From the NCBI GenBank assembly GCA_003342895.1, contig PTFA01000020.1, positions 7,338,651 to 7,402,650 on the forward strand: a stretch of DNA of 64,000 bases. The letters run 5' to 3'. How positions within the stretch are numbered: the first letter of the stretch is position 1; each line of letters opens with the position of its first letter. The position numbers were made by a program, and so were the translations under genes. The stretch is from Casuarius casuarius. Taxonomy: Eukaryota > Chordata > Aves > Casuariiformes > Casuariidae. A model generated the notes under the pieces. The model worked only from the letters and a program-made list of their open reading frames with translations, made no database searches and had not been told where the DNA came from. Below are positions 41,540 through 53,601 of the stretch, in pieces.

Positions 41540-44500
41540 TGCTTCAGATATTTTATTCAGAAGAGGAGTAAGCTGTTGAAGTTTAAAAAATATGCTTGAT
41601 TTAGTTAATTTTCAGATACACCAAGATGCTGGAAGTATACCAGTTCTTAATTTGTAAATGGGAAAAAAACACTTTGAAATGTCACTTTAAAGAGAATAAA
41701 CAGACTTCTTATTAAAGGGTCTTATTTGGCAACATCAAATTGTAGCATGCCTTCCCATTCCTCATTCTCCTCTTATAACTATTATTTATTGCCATTACTA
41801 GGATGTATTCTATAATTGGATTCTGGCACAGATTGATGGAAAGAGACAAATCTTTCCAATCTGATTCAAAGTAGGTTTTATTGTGTAAAACATACATGCA
41901 AAGAGTGGAAGATTATCTCTTTCCTCTCCAGTAGTTATCTGAACCATTTAGACATTTTAGTCTCAGCAGACTAAAAACCTGCAATTTTTGAAGCTGTTTT
42001 TATAAACTATGAGTGTGATTTGGGGGTTGGGGTGAATTTTTTCCTATTTGTTGGATTGTTTTTTACTAATGGACTTTGGCCAAGCAAACGGTATGTTTCT
42101 ATTTGAGAAATACATTTTGAACTGAACTTTCTTCTCAACAAAGAGTAACATATTCTGCAGTCAGAAATAAAATAAATGTAGTACTTTACAGTCAAAGTTA
42201 ACAGCTGAAAATCAGTTCAAGGTTAATCAGGCATTAATCAGTGATTCTGCTTCAGTGTCTATTCACAAAATATATTAAAATAACTAAGAAAAAGATAAGT
42301 AAAAGCATAAGAAAAAAGCATTATAATATAGCATAGTAATGAATATAAATAACAATAAATAAGAAATAGCATAAGAAAAAGCTAAACCCGCTCCCTGGTT
42401 TTGGAATATTGGCTTCCATAGTAGAAGAACCTTTTCAATCAATTGATCCCAATGTAAACGGTCGAACTGAGATCTGTCAGTGCATTCACACGCTCTTCAG
42501 CAAAGTACACACTGCCTGGATTTCAAACTAATCAGAATGTTAGTCAGACAAGGGAATAAGAAAGAAAAATAAGAGAAAGAGTCAAACTGCGCAGAACAGG
42601 AAGCTGGAAATGGTTAATTAAAGTATCAGTTTCTGTTTTGTTTTCTTTCCTTTCTTTATAACTTAAGTTATAGCAGCTGCCAGCACAAGCTAGTTAATAA
42701 TATCAACCACTTAATGAATCAGCACTACTCTGTAGTCACTGAGTGACTTAAAACTTTTCAGAGCTTACACTCCTCTTTGAGTTGTATCTTAGGCCACCAA
42801 CTGACCTTTATTTTGCAATAAACTGTTCCTTTGAAGACTACTCTGACCTCAGCTGCTTGTCACTACCAGCTTTTCTCTACAGGAAAGGCCTGCCTGAGCA
42901 TCCCATATTTGTTTCAGGCCAACTCAACTGCCCCAGCTTAATACATCAGTGCAGGTGGGGATTAGCATGAGGCAGACTGAGACTGAGATGAATTATAAGC
43001 ACATATAATATTCCTTCTGCTAACAGAGCTATAGAGCAGGGGGAAGTGATAGGCCAGGCCAGGCCAGGCCAGGCCTGGCCTATCTCTTGATTGCTGACAA
43101 GCAGTGGATGGGTAACGCCACCTTAAATTTAGACAACTAAATTCAGAAGATGTCTGTGGCCTGCTTTGAACTAGGAGAGAAGAGCTATTTTACTTCAAAG
43201 CAATCAGAGAACAGATTCTGTAGGCCAGTTCCTCCTACTGGAAACTGAAAAGAAGACTGCAAACTTGCAGAAATGTTCCAGTTTCTGTGTACTGATATTT
43301 TTTCTAGTGCCAGCCCTTTTGAGTCTTATTTTAAAAGCTTCATACCAGCTTGTTTTTATTAAGTAGTTGAAAACACTTTTGTGTCAACCATTTTAAAAGC
43401 AAAAAACCCTAAAATCTTTTCATTCTTGAAAAAGCCACAGCACTTCCACTGAACATTTCATACACATCTGCAGTTACAAGCAAAAGAGTATATCTAAAAA
43501 CATATATTGGTAGTTTTAATTCCTGTGCATGTTCGTGAGTGTGCAGAAGAGGGAAAGAGGTATCAGATATAACAGAAATGTAAATGTTCAACAGAAGACC
43601 TCTATTTAAACTGACAATTCAGTCTTTTGAAGGCTTTCTAGGATAAACACAGCACATGGGTATTTCTCTGAGTATAGTTAATCTAGTACTCAGTATACCA
43701 TGCTGACAGACCTCATAATCAGAACCCAAATTATCCACTGAAAAGTGGGTATACTGAAAACTTATCCATATAGTATTAGCAACAAAGCTCAGTCATCACT
43801 TGGAGGAACCATACCTAGGAGTGAAATGAGTATTTAGGTTTTATGCCCATTCGGTATTTTGACAACCTGCTGAATTTGCCATGATGGTTACATTCATTAC
43901 AACTGTTACATATTTAAGTCAGTCTGAGCCATCAAAAAGACTACATTTACATCTATCATGTATAGCAATTTAGCTTTGTGGGTTTTTTTGACTCTGACTG
44001 AAGATGGCCACATATACTATGTTCCACCTTGAAATAAGTGTTAAGATTTTACCGCCCTTAATATTTAGAATTTACTGTGAAGATCTCTATGAAAGTTGAC
44101 GATCTCCTCACTGTAAGTTTCTATTTCTCTCATCCTTTCCCTTCCATTTACTACCTTGACACTACTACTGCCCTCTACCCCTACTACAGCCATTTTGTGT
44201 ACAGTTCTTTCACATGTAATTTAAAGTACATAAAGTCAGTGCATTTAAAGTAATTGATAATTAGCTTGTGGCTTAACCATTTGGCAGATACTGCATCTGT
44301 TTCTTCCAGAGAAATGTCAGAGCCATACAGATCTACTCTTCACCATCCTCAGGAGTTCTTTCATAAGAAATGACTAAGTCGGTGTCTTTTCTTATTCATT
44401 GTCTGCATGTAGCCAAGTGCACTGAGTTTGGAAACTGTAATGTTTCAAGCAGTGCAGTAAAAAATGAAAGATCAAGATTATTTAGTATAGGTACACTGGA

Positions 44501-47500
44501 GCCAAAGGGATACCACTTCAGTAAGAAAGTGCTTGGAAAAAACAGCTGAAAGATGATCTCTGCCATTACAGGTGGCATGTGATCACAGTGATCCAAGGTG
44601 TGCTCAGTTCCACACTATTCCTGCAGGCTTACATGGCCATAATGACTAAGACACCTTATTTATTACCTTCCTCAGAATGAGTAGGATATTCCCCCTTCTA
44701 ATTCGATAGTCAAGATCTCCTCCACTTAACAGAGGTATCAGAAGTACTCTATCTCTAGGCTTATAGGGTGCTGTTCAGAAGCCACTGTATGAATGCATAG
44801 GTCAATGCAGCCCAATTGTGAATTGGTCCATATAACTCCCTCCCCTTCCACCCAATTTTTGAGCTGAATCACACATGAGAAAGAGTGCTGTGGTGATCAC
44901 AGTGACTTCAAAGGAGCTAGAGCAGAGTCAAATTAATTTGCTGTTCAATGGCTAGGGAGAACTGTTAGCACAGCTGAAGAGTGGAAAAAGATAAAGAGAA
45001 GAAAATGGTAAGAATCCTCAAACCTTCAGATAAATGCACACGTATCATGATATATGTTGTCTTCTATACAGTGCTAATCAGAACAGTGTCTGTCATTGGA
45101 TTTGGGAACTATATCTCAGCTCTTCATTATTCAAAATTAATCTTAAGAATTTACTTTTCTGAAATTCTAGCAGAGAACAATGAAGCTTAAAACTTAAAGA
45201 ATAAGTACAGCCCTCTAAAAGCAGGTGACCTAAATAAGATACTGTAGATAACTAAGTCCCAAGGACTGTTTGTAATGTTAGGAATTTTTAAAGAAGTACA
45301 TAACTGCTAGGAAATATAGACTTAATCAAAGTAAACAATAGTACACTACAGTGTTACATACTGCAGCAATGCCTTAGCAAACAGGGTACAGTAATAAACA
45401 CTTAAATGGTAATAGTGTCTAGCCTGTGGAATACTGTAGATCATGATGGGGTACACAAACAAGTGAAGCAGGGAAAATATTATAAATGTAAACATGCATA
45501 AGCAAATTAGAGCATAAGAAAGCACAAGAGTTGCTTTCTTTGAAGATCTTTCTAAAATGGTCACTGAGTGATATGACAGCCTGTTTAGCAAGCCAAATGG
45601 TGTTAACCTCAAACATGTAAATATTAGAATAGATTAATGTTCTATGCCACTCTATCTAACTGTGCTTATAATTGTTCTAAATGTTTTCCATAAAGGAGTG
45701 TTGTGATTTCTATAAGCAGTTTAAGTCCCACCCCCAAACCCATGAGTCTAGCCTACCTAATTGATTTGATAGAGGTTAAACAAGAGGCCAAAATTTACTG
45801 TGCCCTATCAGAAGCAATCAAAAATTGATTAGTTAATATCATTTCATATCCAAATTCCTAAAAGAAAAGGAGACTGTTGCCTTGGGAAGTATTATTCATT
45901 CCCTTCCCTGAGCACTTGCTATGCTCAGTCAGGTATAGTGATAGTTGACAGAACCACCAGGTGACACTGGAAGTTAGGGTGCACAACTACAGAACAACCT
46001 CATACAAGGAAATAGCCTGAACCTGAGTCTCATCATTTGGATATAAGTTGCCAAACATATCTGTTCAAACAAGCATTTCTTAATAAACCAAGTCATACCA
46101 ACCCCTCCAGGGCAGAAGGAATTAAACTTTCAGTTCCTATTCACCATTAAAAACAAAAAAAACCCCTCTGTTTCATGTTGAGACACCTCATTAGGGGTGG
46201 TTATTTAAATCTACAGACAATGTTACAATAAAAGCAATGATTAATTAAAAATTTTTAAAAACACAATTGAAAATTTGAACCCTTTAGAAAATTGCAGAGA
46301 CTAGGCATGACTATCTGGAGGCAATAATGGTTACTATCTCTAGAGCGTACTTGGCCCAGACATGTCTATTAATACCAGACTTATTAGGTCTTGACAGCTT
46401 ATAGGACATCTGTTTGTATCATTTCCCTTTAGTCTCGCCAAATGCTAGCAGCTAAAATCATACAGACTTTTTTCCTACTTCTGCATAACTTGAAAGATTA
46501 TTTTGCATATATGAATTCTGACAATAAACAAGATCTTCTAGGGTTCTATATCTGATATATATGTACAGGCATGTGTATTTAAGAAACTGCAAAGGTGGGT
46601 AAATTTCTTTAATCTGAGGACATTTATCTAGGAATAAAGGTACAGTTGGTGGAGCTAATAAATACTTCTCAGAGGAAGGAGAGTTTTAATAATTTGTTTT
46701 TCAATTTGAACTAATAAAAGACTGCAGAATAAAATGAAAATATCTCAGCTAAAGTTCTTCACAATCAAAAACCCCAGGTATTTCACTATATTTCAAAATT
46801 ACAAAATTTCAGAAAAAATTGAGTTTTTTGGTATTGTTTTTCCCATTTTTCTGCTTTTTAACACAGATTGAGGTGAAAAATCTGCATACAGATCCTGATC
46901 CAAATAAAGCTCAGGCTAAGGTATAAAGCACAGGTTCCAAGCTAAACTGGAAGCAGTTCTTTAATCCATCTTGCCTTTTGCCAAGCTGTTAGAGGATATT
47001 CTACATTTAAGTCCAAAAGGCATCTCTTTCTCATATTGTTCATAGTTCTTGTAAGGCTTCTATTATTTGGCCATTATTTCAAAAGTAATGATACAAACAA
47101 GATTTGAACAGCACCAGCTGAAAAAAATAGGAGATATCTACGTGGGTATTATAAATCAATCAAAGGCAGTTGGTGAAGCATTAGATCCAGATATTTTGAT
47201 GTGAATATATGCCAAACAGGGAAACTATTTAATTTACAGGAATTCACCTTTATCCACTCATTTGCTTTTCCTATGGCTGTACAAATAATTTGTTTAAATT
47301 ATTTAAATAAGTTTATCTTTGTTTATAAAGTTCATATGAAAATTATATTAAACAAATGTTTATATTATTTGTAATTATTAAACATAAAAAAATTGTAAGT
47401 AAGCTTTGATTCCTGCTCATTTACAGGCAAGTCTATGCATATGTTTATCATTTAAGTGTAAAGCTTGTTTGGACACAGATTTCTTACTATATTTTAATTC

Positions 47501-50500
47501 CCCAGAACCTAATTTCCAAACAGAATATTTCAGATTACATACTAAATCAAAATTTGATTTTCAACCATTTTCCAACACTTACTGAAAATTTACTGATCTA
47601 GATTAATATATCCACTAAGGAATGAATATCCATAAAAAATCAGGAAATGCTAAAAAAGGTTATGAAAAGGACTGAATCAAAATAATTAACAAGCAGAAAT
47701 AGCTTTTGCAGAAAATTGCAGCAATTGCCCAATTTCAGATATACTTTGAGATACATGAACATGATGGCATGGTTCCCTACAAACTGTATTAATGTTAGCC
47801 TGAAATAATTACATCTTTTATGATCACTCTCTGATGATACATATAAATATATTTCCATTTCCATCAAGAGATTTACACTCATTTATGCCAGCCAAGAATC
47901 TGATTCAACAGTGTTGTAAGAGTGGAGTCCCACAACAAATCTTTGATTTCAGTGGGTTTGAAGTAAATGACATTTGATCACCATATAGATATGTACGTTT
48001 TCAGTATACAGTTCATAAGGATATGCCTGTTTTTGAGTATATTCATAGTATGCTATTCTAAATAACTACAGAGCTTTCATCTTGCAGAAGAGAACATTAC
48101 ATTCCCACTGTATTAAATCTGACCTAGTTAAGATTTAGCATTATACCATTTACTTATGGATTAGAAAAGGTGAGTCTTAAATTCATAAGGCAGTGCAAAG
48201 TGTTTTTCCAGATATTCTTCCTTAGGAAAGTATGATGCAAATTATATGCTCACTGGTTCAAAGAATATATAGGCTTATATTTGCATTTATTTATTTATTA
48301 GTTAGTAAAATCAATTAGAGTTGATAAGTCTGTGACTAAGATCAGTAAGTAAAAGTTAACTTTAAAAACTGAGCTATACTGGATAAAAAATACATGGTTT
48401 TATTTAATTACTAACAATAGTTAGCAATATACAGTACTTTGGGGTATATTCATACCATTTGTCATTGAAAGCTTATGTCATTATTCACCCTATTATGCCC
48501 AGAAATTGCACAGGCCTCAGATTTTAATTTTTTAAATCTATACAAAGAGAATAGTCTTGTGTTATACCTTGATACAACGGACTTGCTGCAGGAGTCTCTT
48601 CTATATGTCATTTATGCTCTCTTTGCACTGGATATTAACAAACACCAAGAATCCAGTATTATCAAATGAAGGGCTCTACAACTGTAGTGGATTATCAGAC
48701 AGGAAAGGGAGACAGACTGGCAAAAATATCTCTTGTTCAGTATTTCTGAAAACTGTGAAAGTAGTAACTGTGACAAGAATAAAAATAAAAAGAAATAATA
48801 CACAAATAATAAGTCCATATTTTTTAACAGCAGAATTGATTTATCTTTCCATAATTTTCCTTTATTTGTTAGGACATAGGTGGCTTAACACATAGAAATT
48901 AATTCCATTCCAAATTATTTTATAAAATAAGCTTAAGTTACTATCCCCACAGAAAGAAATATCTCTGTCCAAAGGTAGAAAGAACTGAACTGGATCTTTT
49001 GTCTAGGATACTTGCACTAAGCCCCATGAAATGACTCCCTGTTTTCTCTCCCGGCATGCCCTCTGCCAGGGAGCAGTGAGAGTGGGCTGCTCCTTCAGGG
49101 ACAGGGAGCTGGAAGCTGTGGGGGTACCACAGCTGGCAGGGCAGGGTCCCCCCCCAGCCACGGCGCTCTCACTCTCCCACTTTCCTTGTCTGTTTTTCCT
49201 CGTCACACCAAACCCCAGCACTGGGACTGGGATTAAGGGTAAACCAGCAAAATTCATCCACTTAGTGTTTAGAATAGGAATAAATAGGCACATTACCAAC
49301 TGTGTGAGAGTCTAGAGTAGATCATCAACAGTGCGTAGGACAAGAGTCAGTAGAAGAAAGATGGCAGATGAATGCTGTTGTCAGGTTTTGATGCCTACAA
49401 GGCATATGTGGGAGACACGGGAGGTTCTCATTAGAAACAATAGGGAGGAAAAGATAAGGCTCTCTATGAGCTGGGATAGAAGAGGAACGAAATGAGCCAA
49501 GGTTGGTTGGCTCCCAGTCCTTCAGAGAAGTTCAGATGTCTTGAAAACTCTGAAATTTAGTATCACTGAATTGCATTAACACAGTCAGGTAGCAGCGAAT
49601 GTATTTTTTCCATATAGGGTCTACCTTTAAGAAACACTGAGCGATTCCCATTGACAAACGGCCCCATGGTAGTTTTACTGTGAAAGAGATTTCTGTCAGT
49701 TTGGATTCTGTTGAATCAATATATGGTATTTTTATGGTAAATAACCAATGTATAATTCTGCATGATGTCTCTGATCAATATGCAGGATTTCAAAATAGTT
49801 CCTTCCCTTCAAATTGCTATTATTCATTGTAGATGTGTGTATGACTCTTAAGAAGTTCTCAAATAATGGTAGTTATATCAGGCATCCAGGAAATGCTGGA
49901 TTTGATCTAATAAAAAAGTTTAGTTAATCTCTTTTATGAGATTATTGATATCTCTTTATTGAATCGAGTAAAAAAAAATCCATATATATAGGTACCTATC
50001 ATAAGGAACTAACTTGAGGCCTTAGCGTAAGGACTTTCCTTTGACTCTTGACATAATAGCATTCATGCTTATTGTTTTCTTATCTACCCAAAAGAGGTGG
50101 GCCGTACAATGGAAGTTCATGTCACAGCAAGGTAACAAATGGAATATGCTTAACAAAAGCTATTGCTATCTTCTTTAATCAGTTATAAATATCACAATCG
50201 AGGTTCCCATTTGCCTCATACAAAGGCCACGACAACATATGACAGCACATTATACCAATCATATTACTATGAATGCTATCATCTTAGCCCAACCCCTCTG
50301 AACACAGGATAAAGCAAGCTGTAACGGTAAAACAAACAGAATACCCCATATGCCTGAACATAAAAATAGAAGGGACATGCTTGAAAGGTTAGACAAGTTT
50401 AATCACCAAAATCTAAAGAGCTGTCCAATCCTTCTTTCTCAAGTATTACAAGCCTAGATTTTTCTACTTTTACTCTCCTAATTATGTGCTACCTACATGT

Positions 50501-51650
50501 GTGCTTTGGTTTCCAATACAGAACAATTTTCTAGGTAGCAGGAAGGCATGCTGTAACCTTTATTCCAGAAACCTTGGTTCTTTCAAAGGTCTTCACCATA
50601 AAATTGAGTTGCAGAGCATTTCTCACATCTATCAATATTAGACCTATCATTTAAATATAAGTCTGTAAATAGGGCTAAGTGTAACACTTAGCATAAGATA
50701 ATATGTGGAAGAGTATATGCTAACCATCAGACATTGAATAATGTAAGAATAGTAGTTTAGCGAATCAAAGTAATTGTAAAAGCAGCTTATTTCAACTTAG
50801 CTTTAGTTAGGCTAATAAAAAATTAGATAACTTGGAAACATTAGAAGTATGTGAGATGAGTCAGGGTTTTCCATGAAAACCAGCTTCATTGCAGAGTAGC
50901 CAATAGAAATAATTTTAACCTTACTTAGATTAAGCTAAAACAGCATTCTAATATCTCACTATCTTATCTAGATAATTTTATTAGCAATTAAGATAATAAA
51001 AGAAGGAACTGGCAGCAGAATAGCATTCCTTTATCACTGAACGTGTGTTCTGCACAGGCTCCCATCTACAGATGCTTCCAAACTCTCCTTGAAACTTACT
51101 TTTCTGAACTAAAGTAACTTATGAAAGATTTTGTAATCTTATACATTCCCTTCCTATTGTAAGTTCTTTAAAATACACTTTACCTTGTCTTTAAATATCT
51201 ATTCCTTCTTCTTCCATTTATTTTCTTTAGTATGGGTATAATCATTCATTGCATAATTTCATTTCATTACATAACACACATTTTCTATATCATACTTCTA
51301 TTCCATTGCTCTTTATTTATTCTTTGTACTGCATGTTTAGGTTTTAAGTAAAATTCTTTCTATCTATTACCATTAAAGCCTAGTCTCTTTGGAGCAGGTT
51401 CCTTGAACTCCCTTAGCTCCCAGCTAATTTCAGGGTCTCAACATGCTGACATCCCTCTCAGTGCTTATATATTCCTATCGTAGGTCCTTCCACTGCAAGA
51501 TACTATTGCCTATATTTGATAGCATTAATTAAATCTGATCTTTAGTGAATGGTCTCTAAGTGTAAGATAAAGGTGGAGGTATTTAGATCAGTGATCTTCA
51601 GGTAATTACTGTGAAGTATTAGTCTAAGGAGAAAAGGATCTGGACAATCA
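41540..51650. other. Intergenic, no gene seen
   Basis: Contains the AGGCC hairpin (43,048-43,084), a very AT-rich stretch (about 47,280-47,400) and a small GC-rich patch (49,050-49,240) with open frames on both strands but no recognisable product. Confidence 0.7.
43048..43084. repeat. AGGCC tandem repeat forming a 13-bp hairpin
   Basis: Five AGGCC units (43,051-43,075) continue into TGGCC. GATAGGCCAGGCC (43,048-43,060) is the exact reverse complement of GGCCTGGCCTATC (43,072-43,084), with an 11-nt loop. Confidence 0.9.
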
Positions 51651-51789
51651 GTGAATTGGATTTTGGTCCAAATGCACAGGACCTAGTAATCCAAGAAGGC
51701 ACAAATGCGCTGCATTTGGCTGTGGATCAGTCACTGGGAGCTGAGAGAACAGTACAGGAAAACCATTCTGCTACTCTTCTCTACTTGGT

Positions 51790-51875
51790 CATCCAACTTG
51801 GATGTCCACTGTCGGAGACTGAATTAGATGAACTTTTTGGTCTGACCCAGTGTGGCCATTTTATCATTTTATGGT
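51790..51875 (+). mobile_element. Old CR1 3' end
   Basis: Contains GGAGACTGAATTAGATGAAC followed by TTTTTGGTCTGACCCAGTGTGGCC, the recurring 3' end of older sauropsid CR1 subfamilies. About 130 bp upstream (from 51,656) may belong to the same copy but is too diverged to call. Confidence 0.7.
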
Positions 51876-52483
51876 TTACAAACAGGAAGAAAGGGAGCAA
51901 AAAAACCACTGCAGTTGGATCGTGGACAAACTATTCAGCTAGTATAACTTTCAATTGAGCAAGTAGGATTATTAATTTCAAATAATATTTTTTCACATTT
52001 AAAATTTGAGTTTCCCACTTACGCATGAAAAATTAAACATGGATTATGGCTGATCAAGGACAAGATGGAGGAGTAAGATTTAAGGGGTATTGATGTGAGT
52101 TAGTGGCAGTGGCAAAGTCTGCCCTTGTCTGAAACAATGGGGGATAAATTATGAGAACAGCTAAAGACCGCCAAATGTTCTCTGCAGTCAATAGCTCTGC
52201 TGTCTTGGCCTCAGAAGAGAGGGAGAAAAAAAATGTCTTTCTACAACTAACTTTTAAAAAATATGCTATTTGCTTAACATTCCAGTAAACATCACATTAT
52301 TCTTTTGGACACTACCCCATTTTCCAAAAAAATATTAATTTACAGGTACTCTTATTAGTATAGTCCATGCTCAATTCAATACCATATTATTCACCAACAA
52401 AGACAGTATAATTCAAAGTATTTTGGACACTATAATTGTAAAACTCAGATCAAAATACTCTCGACACAATGGAAGTTCGATCT

Positions 52484-52580
52484 GAGTCACAGAATCACAG
52501 AATAGTTGAGGTTGGAAGGGACCTTTAAAGATCATCTATTCCAACTCCCCTGCTCAAAGCTGGGTCAACTAGAGCTGCCA
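52484..52580 (-). mobile_element. CR1 LINE 3' end, minus strand
   Basis: Starts with CACAGAATCACAGAATAG and runs through GGTTGGAAGGGACCTTTAAAG, the reverse complement of the bird CR1 3' terminus. The following TGCTCAAAGC...GGTCAACTAGAGC block is the CR1 3'UTR. CR1 elements are usually 5'-truncated and lack target site duplications; none is seen here. Confidence 0.92.
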
Positions 52581-52782
52581 GTACAGCCCTCCGGTGTATC
52601 AGCAACTCCTTCCACTTTTGTATCATCAGCAAACTTGCTGAGGATGCACTCTATCCCACCATCCAGACCATTGATGAATAAGTTGAACAGTATCAATCCC
52701 TGGGGTACACTGCTAGTTACTAGCCTCCAACTAGACTTTGTGCCACTGATCACAACCCTTTGAGCTCTGCCATTCAGCCACA
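52581..52782 (-). pseudogene. CR1 ORF2 reverse-transcriptase fragment
   Basis: Translated on the minus strand it reads a CR1 RT segment: SSVPQG, then [25 protein letters not shown], with the FADD catalytic motif, then GVADTPEGC. It abuts the CR1 3'UTR directly, so several hundred bases of RT C-terminus are missing between the two. It has no start and cannot be functional. Confidence 0.88.
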
Positions 52783-53024
52783 AAGTGAAACACAGGAGAT
52801 TCCACTTAAATAGAAGAAAAGGCTCTTTTACTGTAAGGATGATCGAACACTGGAGCAGGCTGCCTAGAGAGGTCGTGGAGTCTCCATCCCTGGAGATATT
52901 CAAAGCAGTCTGGACAGGGTCCTGGGCAATCTGCTCTAGTTGCTCCTGCTTGAGCAGGGGGGTTGGAATAGATGAGCTTTAAAGGTACCTTCCAACTTCA
53001 ACCGTTCTGTGATTCTGTGATTCT
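52783..53024 (+). mobile_element. CR1 LINE 3' end, plus strand
   Basis: Contains the conserved end of the CR1 ORF2 product on the plus strand ([18 protein letters not shown]), the 3'UTR with TTGAGCAGGGGGGTTGGAATAG, and the terminal TTCTGTGATTCTGTGATTCTG repeat unit. It is 5'-truncated at the junction with the minus-strand RT fragment. It diverges little from the bird consensus as I remember it, so it is one of the youngest repeats in the window. Confidence 0.93.
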
Positions 53025-53582
53025 GCTCAATAACTGAAGAGCGAACAATACAGGTTACTATACTCTAACCTGCACACCAAAGGTCCAGCAATCGCAGTTC
53101 ATATTAGAACTTTTCTGTCATGCTTCTGCAAAATGTATATTTTAATTTACTAAGAATATGGTTTGGCTAACCAGTTCGAAGACAATAAAATAATATCTTG
53201 CTTTTCCTTAATATCAAAGGAGGGGAGCTATGATGCAGATCCAGTCCAACTCCCCATCCACAGCTCTTGCCTAATATTTCCATTTGGAGTGCAATAGCTC
53301 CTGCAGCTGTTCCTATATTAAATGCTTTGCACCATGGTCCATTCAGTCCTTTAAATTTCCATCCTTTGTTCCCTTTTGATTCCATCATAGCTTTGTTTCT
53401 CAGCTTCCTATAGTCCTAACACAGGAACATTTCAGTGATTCTAATCAAAATACCTTTCCAATTATTATAATGAACTAATATAAAAGTATTCTCCCTATAA
53501 GTCACTTTGAATTATAAACCTATATTAAAAGTTGTTAAAATTTTCTAGAAACATGAAAGAAACAAGCGAGAAAGTAAAAAAA

Positions 53583-53601
53583 GGGAGGGAGGGAGGAAGG
53601 A
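53583..53601. repeat. (GGGA)n purine microsatellite
   Basis: GGGAGGGAGGGAGGAAGG inside a longer A/G-rich stretch that begins near 53,563. Confidence 0.85.

Noticed and set aside
49031..49315. GC-rich patch with opposed open frames
   Set aside because: No splice context or family resemblance; too short and too weak in CpG to call a promoter.
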